This document shows, in pieces, positions 51,921 to 60,541 of a stretch of 64,000 nt of DNA (its first letter is position 1; each line of letters opens with the position of its first letter). The notes under the pieces were generated by a model. That model was not told the DNA's origin, did no database searches, and was given only the letters and a program-made list of their open reading frames with translations. The stretch comes from a bacterium (lineage in GTDB: Bacteria > Pseudomonadota > Alphaproteobacteria > Sphingomonadales > Sphingomonadaceae): the NCBI GenBank assembly GCA_030824575.1, contig JAVBXL010000022.1:1-64000 (forward strand), read 5' to 3'. Both the position numbers and the translations under genes were made by a program.

Positions 51921-53135
51921 ATGATCCGTTCCAGGCTGCTTTTGCTTGCCACTTCCGCCTGCGCCCTGGCGCTGACCGCCTGTTCGGGCGGCGGCGGCAA
52001 CGCCAGCGCGCCTGCGGGCGATACTGTCTCGGTCGGTGTTCTCCAGTCGCTGACCGGCACGATGGCGATCAGCGAGATCACCGTGAAAAATGCCGAGATG
52101 CTGGCGATCGAAGAGATCAACGCGGCCGGCGGCGTGATGGGTAAGCAGATCAACGCCTTGGTCGAGGATGGCGCGTCCGACCCATCCACTTTCGCGCAGA
52201 AGGCGTCCAAGCTGATAGAGAGTGACGGCGTTTCGACCGTCTTCGGCGGCTGGACGTCCGCCAGCCGCAAGGCGATGCTGCCGGTGTTCGAACGGACCAA
52301 AAACCTGCTCTGGTATCCGGTGCAGTTCGAGGGCAATGAATGTTCGCCCAACATCATGTATTCGGGCGCACAGCCCAACCAGCAGGCGCTGCCCGCGCTG
52401 GAATGGGCCGTGGCGCAAGGACATAAGAGCTTTTTCCTCGTCGGCTCCGACTATGTCTATCCCCGCACCGCCAATTTGATCCTGAAAAAGCATATCGAAA
52501 AGGGCGGGATGCAGGTGCTGGGCGAAGCCTATGTGCCTTTGGGCGGCACGGACTTTTCCGGCGTCATCGCGAAGATCGCGCAGGCCAAGCCCGCGATGAT
52601 CATCAACACGCTGAACGGCGACAGCAATGTGGCCTTCTTCAAGCAGTTGCAGGCCGCGGGCATCAATACCAAGACCATGCCGGTCATGTCCTTCTCCATC
52701 GGCGAGCAGGAAGCGCAGGCGATGGGCGCAGGCCTGGTCGAGGGTAGCTATGCCGCCTGGAATTATTTCCAGAGCCTGCCGAGCGAAGCCAACAGCAAGT
52801 TCATTGCGGCCTATAAGGCGAAGTTCGGCAAGGACGCGGCGATTACCGACCCGATGGTCCATGGCTATCTGGACGTCTATGCCTGGAAGGCGGCGGTGGA
52901 GAAGGCCAAGAGCTTCGACCCGCAAGCGGTGCGCAGGGCTGCGGCGTCGCTCGGCGGTTTCGACACGCCGATGGGCAAGGTCAGCTTCGCGGCCAACCAG
53001 AGCCTTGTACAGAAAGCCTATATCGGCAAGCTGAAGGCCGACGGGCAGTTCGAGATCATCGCCGACAGCGGCAAGGACATTGCGCCGGAGCCGTATGACG
53101 CGCTCGCCTTCCCGGGCAAGACCTGCAAGCTTTGA
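51921..53135 (+). CDS. urtA: Urea ABC transporter substrate-binding protein UrtA (lipoprotein)
   Basis: 404 residues. Lipobox LTAC with Cys21 makes it a lipid-anchored receptor. The ligand-binding domains follow UrtA/FmdD: VGVLQSLTGTMAISE, WYPVQFEGNECSPNIMYSGAQPN and the C-terminal part with AYKAKFGKDAAITDPMVHGY. The segment YPVQFEGNECSPN is characteristic of urea and short-amide receptors. First gene of the urt operon. A repeat element (53151-53249) separates it from urtB. Confidence 0.88.
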   Translation: MIRSRLLLLATSACALALTACSGGGGNASAPAGDTVSVGVLQSLTGTMAISEITVKNAEMLAIEEINAAGGVMGKQINALVEDGASDPSTFAQKASKLIESDGVSTVFGGWTSASRKAMLPVFERTKNLLWYPVQFEGNECSPNIMYSGAQPNQQALPALEWAVAQGHKSFFLVGSDYVYPRTANLILKKHIEKGGMQVLGEAYVPLGGTDFSGVIAKIAQAKPAMIINTLNGDSNVAFFKQLQAAGINTKTMPVMSFSIGEQEAQAMGAGLVEGSYAAWNYFQSLPSEANSKFIAAYKAKFGKDAAITDPMVHGYLDVYAWKAAVEKAKSFDPQAVRRAAASLGGFDTPMGKVSFAANQSLVQKAYIGKLKADGQFEIIADSGKDIAPEPYDALAFPGKTCKL

Positions 53136-53150
53136 GGGACACACCGCCTT

Positions 53151-53249
53151 CCGATCGCCCTGAGCGACGTCGAAGGGCTTTGCTGAGCGAAGGCGAAGCA
53201 TATTTCGCCTCGCTCAATGGAAGGCTTCGACTTCGCTCAGCCCGTACGG
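53151..53249. repeat. REP-like dispersed inverted repeat, copy 3
   Basis: Left CCGATCGCCCTGAGCGACGT, right CTTCGCTCAGCCCGTACGG, imperfect palindrome of the same family as 5102-5202 and 27738-27809. It is inside the urt operon, between urtA and urtB. Confidence 0.8.
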
Positions 53250-53259
53250 ATGTTGGATA

Positions 53260-54147
53260 ATGGACGCGCTTTTCCTCAACCAACTGTTCAACGGCGCCTC
53301 GCTGGCCTCGCTCTATCTGCTCGCCGCGCTGGGCCTTGCGCTCTCATTCGGCCTGATGCGCGTCATTAACATGGCGCATGGCGAAATGCTGATGCTGGGT
53401 GGCTATCTCGCCTGGATGACACTGCTCGTCGTGCCGGGCGCGCTTGGGATCATCCTGGCCATTCCGGTCGCTTTTGTCGGCGCGGCGGCGATGGGCGGCC
53501 TTATCCAGTCCACACTGATCCGTCGCCTTTCCGCTCGGCCGCTCGACACGCTGCTTGCGACCTGGGGCGTCAGCCTGATCCTGCAACAGGGCGCACGCGA
53601 CCTGTTCGGCGCGGTCGGCGTGGAGGTGCGTGCGCCTGAGTGGCTGACCGGCAGCTTCACCCTGGCAGGCGTGACCCTGCCATCGGCGCGCCTGTTCATC
53701 ATCCTGATCGCAGTGCTTGTGCTGGGCGGCCTTGCGCTGCTGCTGCTCAAGACCCGGATCGGCCTGCTGGTCCGCGCCGTCAATCAGGACCGGATGATGG
53801 CCTCCGCATCCGGCATCGACGTCAAGCGCGTGGATTTCACTATCTTCTGCCTCGGTTCGGGCGTGGCGGGCCTGGCCGGCGTCATGCTGGCGCTGCTCGG
53901 CCCGGTGACGCCCAATGTCGGGCAAAGCTATATCATCCCCGCCTTCCTCGTCGTGGTGATGGGCGGCCTGGGCAGCATCGTCGGCACCACGGCTTCGGCC
54001 ATCATCCTTGGCCTGTTCGCCGCGCTCGCCCAGATCTTCGTCGATGTCAGCGTCGCACAGATGCTGCTGCTCGTCTTCGTCATCCTCTTCATCCAGGTCC
54101 GCCCGCAAGGGGTGATCGCCGTAAAGACCCGCCAGCTCGATGCCTGA
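53260..54147 (+). CDS. urtB: Urea ABC transporter permease UrtB
   Basis: 295 residues. Multi-helix branched-chain-permease-type protein (LivH/UrtB family) with GLALSFGLMRVINMAHGEMLMLGGYLAW and the conserved GLGSIVGTTASAIILGL. Inner membrane. Overlaps urtC by 8 nt. Confidence 0.9.
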   Translation: MDALFLNQLFNGASLASLYLLAALGLALSFGLMRVINMAHGEMLMLGGYLAWMTLLVVPGALGIILAIPVAFVGAAAMGGLIQSTLIRRLSARPLDTLLATWGVSLILQQGARDLFGAVGVEVRAPEWLTGSFTLAGVTLPSARLFIILIAVLVLGGLALLLLKTRIGLLVRAVNQDRMMASASGIDVKRVDFTIFCLGSGVAGLAGVMLALLGPVTPNVGQSYIIPAFLVVVMGGLGSIVGTTASAIILGLFAALAQIFVDVSVAQMLLLVFVILFIQVRPQGVIAVKTRQLDA

Positions 54148-55168
54148 CCTGTCCCGCCTTGATCCGCTGAAACCGGTCCTACCCTGGCTATTGCTGGCGC
54201 TGGGATTGGTGGCGCCCTTTGCGCTGTCGGCCTATGACCTCAACCTGCTCGCCCGCTTCATGGCGATGGGCATCCTTGCGCTCGGCCTCGTCCTCATCTG
54301 GGGCCATGGTGGGATATTGAGCCTGGGGCAGGGGGTCTTTTTCGGCTTGGGCGGCTATGCCATCGCCCTGCATATGAAGCTCGCCGATCTGCCGGACGGC
54401 GAAATCCCCGATTTCATGGTCTGGAGCGGCCGGGACAGCCTGCCCCTCTGGTGGGCGCCCTTTGCCAGCCCCGCCTTCACCATCGCCGCGATCTTGATCG
54501 TACCGACGCTAGTGGGCGCGCTCTTTTCCTGGGCGGTCTTTCACCGGCGCGTTGGCGGCACCTATTTCGCGCTGATCACGCAGGCGCTGGCGCTGGCCTT
54601 CTCCACCCTTATCATCAGCCGGCAGGATGTGACCGGCGGCTTCAACGGTCTCACCGACTTCTACTCCGTCTTCGGCTTCGGCCTCGCCAGCCCCGGAACC
54701 GGATTGGGCCTCTACTGGGTGACACTGGCGATCCTGTGCGTCGCTTTCGTGGCGCTGCGCTGGCTGCTGGCCTCGCGCTTTGGCATATTGCTGCGCGCGG
54801 CGCGCGACGGGGAGAATCGCGTGCGCTTCCTCGGCTACAGCCCTACGCCCTTCAAGGTCGTTGCCTTCGCCATCGCCGCGATGCTGGCCGGGGTCGGCGG
54901 CGCGCTTTTCACCCTCCACGCGGGCGTGGTGTCGCCAGCCTTGATCGGCGTCGTGCCCTCGATCGAAATGGTCGTCTGGGTCGCGATCGGTGGCCGATAC
55001 AGCCTGGCCGGGGCGATCGTCGGCGCGCTGCTGGTCAATCTTGCACGCGACGCCGTGTCCAGCGCCTTCCCCGAATTGTGGCTTTATCTCATGGGCGCAC
55101 TCTTCATCTTCGTCGTCACGCTGCTGCCACGTGGCCTTGCCGGTCTGGTCAAGAGGAAGGCGGCATGA
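54140..55168 (+). CDS. urtC: Urea ABC transporter permease UrtC
   Basis: 342 residues. LivM/UrtC-type permease with about ten helices; GHGGILSLGQGVFFGLGGYAIALHM is typical. Pairs with UrtB to form the channel. ATGA overlap with urtD. Confidence 0.9.
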   Translation: MPDLSRLDPLKPVLPWLLLALGLVAPFALSAYDLNLLARFMAMGILALGLVLIWGHGGILSLGQGVFFGLGGYAIALHMKLADLPDGEIPDFMVWSGRDSLPLWWAPFASPAFTIAAILIVPTLVGALFSWAVFHRRVGGTYFALITQALALAFSTLIISRQDVTGGFNGLTDFYSVFGFGLASPGTGLGLYWVTLAILCVAFVALRWLLASRFGILLRAARDGENRVRFLGYSPTPFKVVAFAIAAMLAGVGGALFTLHAGVVSPALIGVVPSIEMVVWVAIGGRYSLAGAIVGALLVNLARDAVSSAFPELWLYLMGALFIFVVTLLPRGLAGLVKRKAA

Positions 55169-55923
55169 GCGGGTCAGCCATTTCCGATCTGCTGCTCAGT
55201 GTCGATGGCGTCACCATCGACTATAGCGGTTTCAAGGCGCTCGACAATTTCAGCATGACGCTCAACCGCGGCGAAACCCGCGTGGTGATCGGTCCCAATG
55301 GCGCGGGCAAGTCGACGCTCTGCGATACGATCATCGGCCGCGTCCGCCCCAGCCAAGGGCGCGTCCTGTTCAAGGGTGAAGAAATCCAGCGCCTGCCTGA
55401 GCAACAGATCGTCGCGCGCGGAATCTGTCGCAAATTCCAGGCGCCCGGCGTCCTGCCGACGCTCAGCGTGCGGGATAATCTGGCGCTCGCGGCCCGCAAG
55501 GACAGGCGCTGGTGGAAGAGTTTCGGCACCGGTATCCCGGCGGACGAAAAGCTGGCGGTGGAAGAAGCGCTGGAAAGCGTTGGCCTGACCCATCGGGCTG
55601 CCGTAGAGGCCGGGACGCTCGCCCATGGCGAGAAGCAATGGCTGGAGATTGCGATGGTGATGGCGACCGGGGCGGAATTGCTGCTGCTGGACGAGCCAAC
55701 CGCGGGCATGGGGCCGGCCGAAACCAGCCGCACCGCGCAACTGATCCTGGGTCTGGGCGACAGCCGCACCGTGCTGGTCATCGATCATGATATGAGCTTT
55801 GTCGAACAACTCGCCGCGCCCGTCACCGTCATGCACCAGGGCAAGTTCTTGAAACAGGGCAGCATCGCCGAAGTCCGCGCCGATGCAGAAGTCGCCGCCG
55901 TCTATCTTGGCCACACAGCATGA
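55165..55923 (+). CDS. urtD: Urea ABC transporter ATP-binding protein UrtD
   Basis: 252 residues from the ATG in the urtC stop. Walker A GPNGAGKST, ABC signature in the UrtD form LAHGEKQWLEIAMVMA, Walker B LLLLDEPTAGMGP, switch His VIDHDMSFVE. This signature distinguishes urea from amino-acid transporters. ATGA overlap with urtE. Confidence 0.92.
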   Translation: MSGSAISDLLLSVDGVTIDYSGFKALDNFSMTLNRGETRVVIGPNGAGKSTLCDTIIGRVRPSQGRVLFKGEEIQRLPEQQIVARGICRKFQAPGVLPTLSVRDNLALAARKDRRWWKSFGTGIPADEKLAVEEALESVGLTHRAAVEAGTLAHGEKQWLEIAMVMATGAELLLLDEPTAGMGPAETSRTAQLILGLGDSRTVLVIDHDMSFVEQLAAPVTVMHQGKFLKQGSIAEVRADAEVAAVYLGHTA

Positions 55924-56636
55924 GCGCGCCGCTGATCGAAATCACTGCCCTATCGAGCGCCTATGGCCAGAGCCAGGTTCTGTGGGACGTGGACCTGACG
56001 CTGGAGCGGGGGCAGGTGATGGCTTTGATCGGCCGCAACGGCGTGGGTAAGACGACGCTGCTGCACGCGATCATGGGCACGCGCCCGTCGGCGGGCGGCA
56101 CGATCCGTTTCGACGGGCAGGAGATTACGAAGCTGCCCGCGCACAAGCGCTCGCGCGCCGGCATCGGCTTCGTGCCGCAGGGGCGACATATCTTCCCGCA
56201 ACTGACCGTCATGGAAAATCTGGAGACGGGCCTGTCCGCGCTCGCTGGCCGGGGTAAAGGCGCGGCAAAAGTGCCGCAACATATCTTCGACCTGTTTCCC
56301 AAGCTGTACGATATCCGCTCCCGCGCCGCCGGTTTCCTGTCCGGCGGCGAGCAGCAGCAATTGGCCATTGGTCGCGCGCTCGCCGGGGAGCCGAGCCTGC
56401 TGCTGCTCGACGAACCGACCGAGGGTATCCAGCCGAATGTCGTGCAGCAGATCGAGGCGGCGCTCGTCCATGTCCGCGACGAACTGGGCATGACCGTGCT
56501 GGTGGTCGAACAATATCTCGACTTCGTCTGGCGCTTCGCCGACCGATACTGCGCGATGCAGAACGGCCGGATCATTCGCCAAGGCAGCATTGCCGAAGAA
56601 AGCGCGAAGGATGTCGCGCACTTGGTCCAGATTTAG
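55920..56636 (+). CDS. urtE: Urea ABC transporter ATP-binding protein UrtE
   Basis: 238 residues. Walker A GRNGVGKTT, signature LSGGEQQQLAIGRALAG, Walker B LLLLDEPTEGIQP. Second ATPase of the importer. The frame ends in the stop region of the convergent DUF2147 gene. No urease genes are in the window, so the fate of imported urea depends on genes elsewhere. Confidence 0.92.
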   Translation: MSAPLIEITALSSAYGQSQVLWDVDLTLERGQVMALIGRNGVGKTTLLHAIMGTRPSAGGTIRFDGQEITKLPAHKRSRAGIGFVPQGRHIFPQLTVMENLETGLSALAGRGKGAAKVPQHIFDLFPKLYDIRSRAAGFLSGGEQQQLAIGRALAGEPSLLLLDEPTEGIQPNVVQQIEAALVHVRDELGMTVLVVEQYLDFVWRFADRYCAMQNGRIIRQGSIAEESAKDVAHLVQI

Positions 56637-57055
56637 CGCACCGGCGTCCAGGTCTGGGTCTTGCACAGGAAGGATGCGATGCAGCCCTGCACCTTCAGCG
56701 TGCCATTGCCGTTGCGGGTCAGCTTGGACATATAGCTTTTGCCGCCTTCGGGATCGTAGATCGTCCCTTTCCAATGTTCGCCGGCATCCTCGAAGCCGGT
56801 GAGCAGGGCGAGGCCGACGAGCGGTTTCGAGCGCAGCGCGGCATCGGGGTTCTTGATGTCTGTCTGCGGGCGACCGGGCGTCGGTTTCACGATCTTTTCG
56901 ATCTTCCCGCACAGATGCCTGCCGCATGGCGCAATCTGGACGATCGCCTTGCCATCGACGGTCGCCCAGCGGCCGGTGACGGGCTGGGCCGCCTGCGCGG
57001 GCAGGCTGGCAAAGGCGGCGGTCAGGGTTGCAATGGCGAAAACGGCCGGCTTCAT
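56633..57055 (-). CDS. DUF2147 family exported protein
   Basis: 140 residues from the ATG at 57055 (AGGAG upstream). Sec signal MKPAVFAIATLTAAFASLPAQA. Beta-barrel-like DUF2147 domain: VTGRWATVDGKAIVQIAPCGRHLCGKI, GTIYDPEGGKSYMSKL and the final QGCIASFLCKTQTWTPV. Two Cys pairs could form disulfides. Function unknown. Converges on urtE with a 4-base overlap. Confidence 0.88.
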   Translation of the reverse strand: MKPAVFAIATLTAAFASLPAQAAQPVTGRWATVDGKAIVQIAPCGRHLCGKIEKIVKPTPGRPQTDIKNPDAALRSKPLVGLALLTGFEDAGEHWKGTIYDPEGGKSYMSKLTRNGNGTLKVQGCIASFLCKTQTWTPVR

Positions 57056-57093
57056 GCGATCGACTCCTTGTGTTTGACGCAAGGATAGCCACG

Positions 57094-57138
57094 AAAAATC
57101 CCGCCCGCCACCGCCTTTTTGAGGCGGGGCGGGCGGGT
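57094..57138 (-). terminator. Intrinsic terminator of the cpa/tad operon
   Basis: On the reverse strand a GC-rich stem (ACCCGCCCGCC with CCGCC / GGCGG and GGCGGGCGGG) with one bulge and a TTTTT-type loop ends in a T-run. It lies after tadC and before the DUF2147 start. Confidence 0.75.
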
Positions 57139-57184
57139 CTTTCGGGCGACGCTACGGCAGCGCCAGTCCCGCTCTCCAACTTTT

Positions 57185-58174
57185 TTAGAAGGCGGTGCTG
57201 ATCGAACAGGCCGCCGGGCCCAAGATGACGACGAACAAGGTCGGCAGGATGAACAGAATCAGCGGCACCGTCATGATTGCGGGCAGGCGCGCGGCCTTTT
57301 CCTCGGCGCGCATCATGCGTTCATGGCGGAATTCGGCGGACAGTACGCGCAACGCGGAGGCGAGCGGCGTGCCATATTTTTCGGTCTGGATCATGGTCGT
57401 GACCACGCCCTTGACCGCATCCAGCTTCACGCGCGTCGCCAGATTTTCGAACGCCATGCGGCGTTCGGTGAGGAAGCTCAGCTCGATCGCGGTCAACTGG
57501 AATTCGTCGCCCAGTTCCGGGTAGGCCTTGCCCAGTTCGCGCGACACGCGGTTGAAGGCGGCGTCGACGGTCAGGCCCGCCTCAGCGCAGATGACCAGCA
57601 GGTCGAGCGCGTCCGGCAGCCCCTTGCGGATTGCGGCGGACCGCTTTTGGACCTTGTTGTCGATATAGATGTCGGGCGCTTTGTAGGCGAGCAGCAGCGC
57701 TACGGCGAAGGCGAAGAAGCGCTTCAATGGGCCCCATTCGGGTTCGATGCCGACGCCATAGAGCAGGACCGCAGCCAGCCCGCCGATCGCGATCGGCAGG
57801 ATCATCCGGCCAAAGATGACCGCGACGGCCCAGTCCTTGGACCGGATGCCGGCCTGCGCCAGGCGAATCTGGGCGTCTTTCAACTGATCGTCCTGCAAGA
57901 CCTTCAGGCTCGACAGGAAAGACCGCATATTGTCGGTGGTCTGGTTGCGAGTGACCAATTTGGCGCGGCGCTTGGCGGTCGATGCGGTGATGCCCGCCTT
58001 CAACTGTTCGCGCCGGTCGTTGAGCGCCTTGACGCGCTTGGCCATGGGGTCGCGCACGGTCATGACCGCATAGAGCGCGAACAATATGGCAAGGGTGGCG
58101 AGCGCGGCGAGCAGCGTGCCAAAATCGGTCGCTGTCAGGCCAAAAAGCGTGCCGGCTGGGGTAGGGGCGTCCAT
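57185..58174 (-). CDS. tadC: Tad/cpa type II secretion F-family protein TadC
   Basis: 329 residues with an N-terminal membrane helix and the paired T2SSF domain (helices about 105-150 and 270-325). GFQAEAGLTVDAAFNRV is replaced by AEAGLTVDAAFNRVSREL typical of TadC. Inner-membrane platform of the Flp pilus. Last gene of the reverse-strand cluster; 19 nt after tadB. Confidence 0.9.
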   Translation of the reverse strand: MDAPTPAGTLFGLTATDFGTLLAALATLAILFALYAVMTVRDPMAKRVKALNDRREQLKAGITASTAKRRAKLVTRNQTTDNMRSFLSSLKVLQDDQLKDAQIRLAQAGIRSKDWAVAVIFGRMILPIAIGGLAAVLLYGVGIEPEWGPLKRFFAFAVALLLAYKAPDIYIDNKVQKRSAAIRKGLPDALDLLVICAEAGLTVDAAFNRVSRELGKAYPELGDEFQLTAIELSFLTERRMAFENLATRVKLDAVKGVVTTMIQTEKYGTPLASALRVLSAEFRHERMMRAEEKAARLPAIMTVPLILFILPTLFVVILGPAACSISTAF

Positions 58175-58193
58175 ATCTTTTATCCCTTCCCGA

Positions 58194-59192
58194 TCAGATT
58201 TCGAAGTTGACCATCTGGGCCATGATGAACGCGCCGATGCCCATCCAACATGCGCCGCCGATGCCGATCACCTGCATCGTGCTGAGCCCGAACAAACCGG
58301 CCGGGTCCGGCGTGAAGAAGGGGGTCATGTAATTGAAGTTGATGTAGCAGATCATGCCGAACACCAATGGCGGCAGCGCACCGATGATATAGGCGGACGC
58401 TTTGGATTCCGATGACATGGCGCGGATTTTCAACTTCATCTGGGCACGCTGGCGCAGCACGGTGGCGAGGTTGGAGAGGGTTTCGGCCAGGTTGCCGCCC
58501 GTTTCCCGCTGGATCGACAGGGTGATGACGAAGAACTGGAATTCGGCCGTGCCCAGCCGGTCGGCCGTTTCCTGCAGCGCCTGCTCCATGGTTCGGCCGA
58601 TCTTGATGCGTTCGGTGATCAGCTTGAATTCTTCGCCCACCGGACCAGGGATTTCGGTCGATACGATACCCAGCGTTTCGGCGATCGGCAGGCCCGACCG
58701 CAAACCGCGCGTCAGCAGTTCCAGCGCATCGGGAAATTTGGAGTTGAATTTCTGAACACGCTTGCCGATCAGCCGCCCGACCCACCAGTGCGGCAGGCCA
58801 AGCCCGGCGGCGAGGCCGAACATCATCGCGAACAGGAAGGGGAAGCCACGGACCATCAGCAATGCCGACAGCAGCAGGAATATGCCGGAGCTGGCCGTCA
58901 TATACTGGCTGAGCGTCCACTTCTTGCCGGTCATTTTCAGACGCTTGGTCAGATTTTCCGGGTTGGGGATGAGCGACACCAGCATCTTGGCTTCGACGCC
59001 GGTCGCGCGATTGGAAATGACCTTGCGCATCCGCGCTTCCAGCAGGGCTTCGGCGGACTCGCTGTGGCGGCCACGGATCATCGCGACGCGCCGCTTGCGC
59101 GCCTTGTCCGGCGACGGACCGGCGAACGCGATCACGCCCAGCCCCAGCAGGGTTGCGATCAGCACCGTTATCAGGATGAAATTGCCGTCCAT
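58194..59192 (-). CDS. tadB: Tad/cpa type II secretion F-family protein TadB
   Basis: 332 residues. N-terminal helix, a cytoplasmic stretch and a T2SSF domain with GLRSGLPIAETLGIVSTEIPGPVGEEFKL and QRETGGNLAETLSNLATVLRQR, the conserved TadB motif. Inner-membrane partner of TadC. Follows cpaE after 55 nt that hold a strong hairpin rather than a cpaF gene. Confidence 0.92.
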   Translation of the reverse strand: MDGNFILITVLIATLLGLGVIAFAGPSPDKARKRRVAMIRGRHSESAEALLEARMRKVISNRATGVEAKMLVSLIPNPENLTKRLKMTGKKWTLSQYMTASSGIFLLLSALLMVRGFPFLFAMMFGLAAGLGLPHWWVGRLIGKRVQKFNSKFPDALELLTRGLRSGLPIAETLGIVSTEIPGPVGEEFKLITERIKIGRTMEQALQETADRLGTAEFQFFVITLSIQRETGGNLAETLSNLATVLRQRAQMKLKIRAMSSESKASAYIIGALPPLVFGMICYINFNYMTPFFTPDPAGLFGLSTMQVIGIGGACWMGIGAFIMAQMVNFEI

Positions 59193-59219
59193 CTCGTCGC
59201 CTGTCTTGTAAGATGCAGC

Positions 59220-59239
59220 GCCGCCCCTGTCGGGGCGGC
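59220..59239. terminator. GC-rich hairpin between cpaE and tadB
   Basis: GCCGCCCC-TGTC-GGGGCGGC, perfect 8-bp arms, 4-nt loop, no T-run. Sits where cpaF would be expected. It may weaken transcription into tadB/tadC or stabilise the mRNA. Confidence 0.55.
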
Positions 59240-59247
59240 GGATGCGA

Positions 59248-60540
59248 TCAATTGTCCAGCGCTGCCTTGTCCTTGCGGCGCGATGGCATCATCGAGCGGA
59301 AGTCGCCGATCTTGCCGAGCAGGGAGTCGCCCTTTTTGCGTGCGCCCTTCGGCGCTGCGACCTCATCCTCGCGGTCGGCGGCGCCCAGCACCTCGTCCAG
59401 CAAGCTGGCGCAGGCCGCGCCGACCTTGCTGCCCTTGGCGGTCTCGGCCAGCGTCTTGCCCAGCTTCGCGGCCTGCGATGCGATCCGCAGGTCGAACGGT
59501 ATGATGACGTCGACCTTGCGCTCGATCGATTGCTCGAAATCCTTGCGGCTGATCTCCGGCGCGCCGGGATGGACGCGGTTGGCGATCACCAGCGGGCGGG
59601 TCTGCGGCGCATTGCTCTTGAGCCAGGACAGGATGCGAATGGTGTCGCGGGCCGAAGCCAGTGTCAGTTCCGTCACGACCAGCGTCACATTGACGTCGGT
59701 CATCAAGTGCGGATGCTGGATCAGCATGTTCCGCGGCAGATCGATGACGCTACATTCGAAGGCGAGGCGGAATTCTTCCAACAACTGGTAGAAAGCCCCG
59801 CCATCGGTCATCATCGGCTGGCTGATCGGCGCTTCGGCCGACAGGATCGCCAGCGTGTCGCTCGCCCGCACCATGGCGCGTTCGATGAACAGCCCGTCGA
59901 TGCGGCTGGGATTGTCGATCGCGTCGGTCAGGCCGCGGCCCGGTTCCAGGTCCATCGCCAGCGCATTGGTGCCGAAATGCACGTCGAGGTCGAGCAGCGC
60001 GGTCGGGCGCTTCTTCTTTTCCGACAACATCCAGGCGAGCGAGGTCGCGATGCTGGACGCGCCCACGCCGCCACGGGTGCCGATCACGGCCATCGTCGCG
60101 TGCGGGCGTTCGGGTGCGGCGTCGCGCGGGGCCATGAAGACGGCCTGTGCCTGCGCCAGCGCGTCGCGCAACTGATCCGCGCCGAAGGGCTTGAGCAGAT
60201 AATCCTGAATGCCGCTGGCGACGAGATCGCGATACAGGCGCACGTCATTGACCTGCCCCGAAGCGATGACAACCGTGCCCGGTTCGCAGACTTCCGCCAA
60301 GCTGTTGATATCGTTCAGAGGATCACCGCTTTCGGACATATCGACGAACAGAATCTGTGGACTGGCGGTGATCGACAGGCTCTGCACCGCGTTGCGCATG
60401 CCACCCTTGTTCACCTTTTCCGGCGCCCAACCCAGTTCGGCGGCGACGGCGCGCAGCATGTCGAAGCTATGATCGTCACAGACGAAGGCATGGAAGGGGT
60501 CGCGTGGCCCGGTCGCGCCGGGTTTCCAGGGTGCGTTCAT
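59248..60540 (-). CDS. cpaE: Pilus assembly protein CpaE/TadZ
   Basis: 430 residues. N-terminal receiver-like domain (about 15-130, ILFVDMSE, LLKPFGADQL), then a ParA/MinD-type ATPase with a deviant Walker A TRGGVGASSIATSLAW. TadZ localises the pilus machine to a pole. 1 nt gap from cpaD. Followed by a hairpin and directly by tadB. Confidence 0.92.
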   Translation of the reverse strand: MNAPWKPGATGPRDPFHAFVCDDHSFDMLRAVAAELGWAPEKVNKGGMRNAVQSLSITASPQILFVDMSESGDPLNDINSLAEVCEPGTVVIASGQVNDVRLYRDLVASGIQDYLLKPFGADQLRDALAQAQAVFMAPRDAAPERPHATMAVIGTRGGVGASSIATSLAWMLSEKKKRPTALLDLDVHFGTNALAMDLEPGRGLTDAIDNPSRIDGLFIERAMVRASDTLAILSAEAPISQPMMTDGGAFYQLLEEFRLAFECSVIDLPRNMLIQHPHLMTDVNVTLVVTELTLASARDTIRILSWLKSNAPQTRPLVIANRVHPGAPEISRKDFEQSIERKVDVIIPFDLRIASQAAKLGKTLAETAKGSKVGAACASLLDEVLGAADREDEVAAPKGARKKGDSLLGKIGDFRSMMPSRRKDKAALDN

Positions 60541-60541
60541 C

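Noticed and set aside
51816-53201. 461-codon reverse frame opposite urtA
   Set aside because: Shadow of urtA; it runs through the repeat element and has no recognisable domain.
51921-56636. A branched-chain amino acid (Liv) transporter instead of Urt
   Set aside because: UrtD-type signature LAHGEKQWLEI and the UrtA-type YPVQFEGNECSPN segment favour the urea/amide group.
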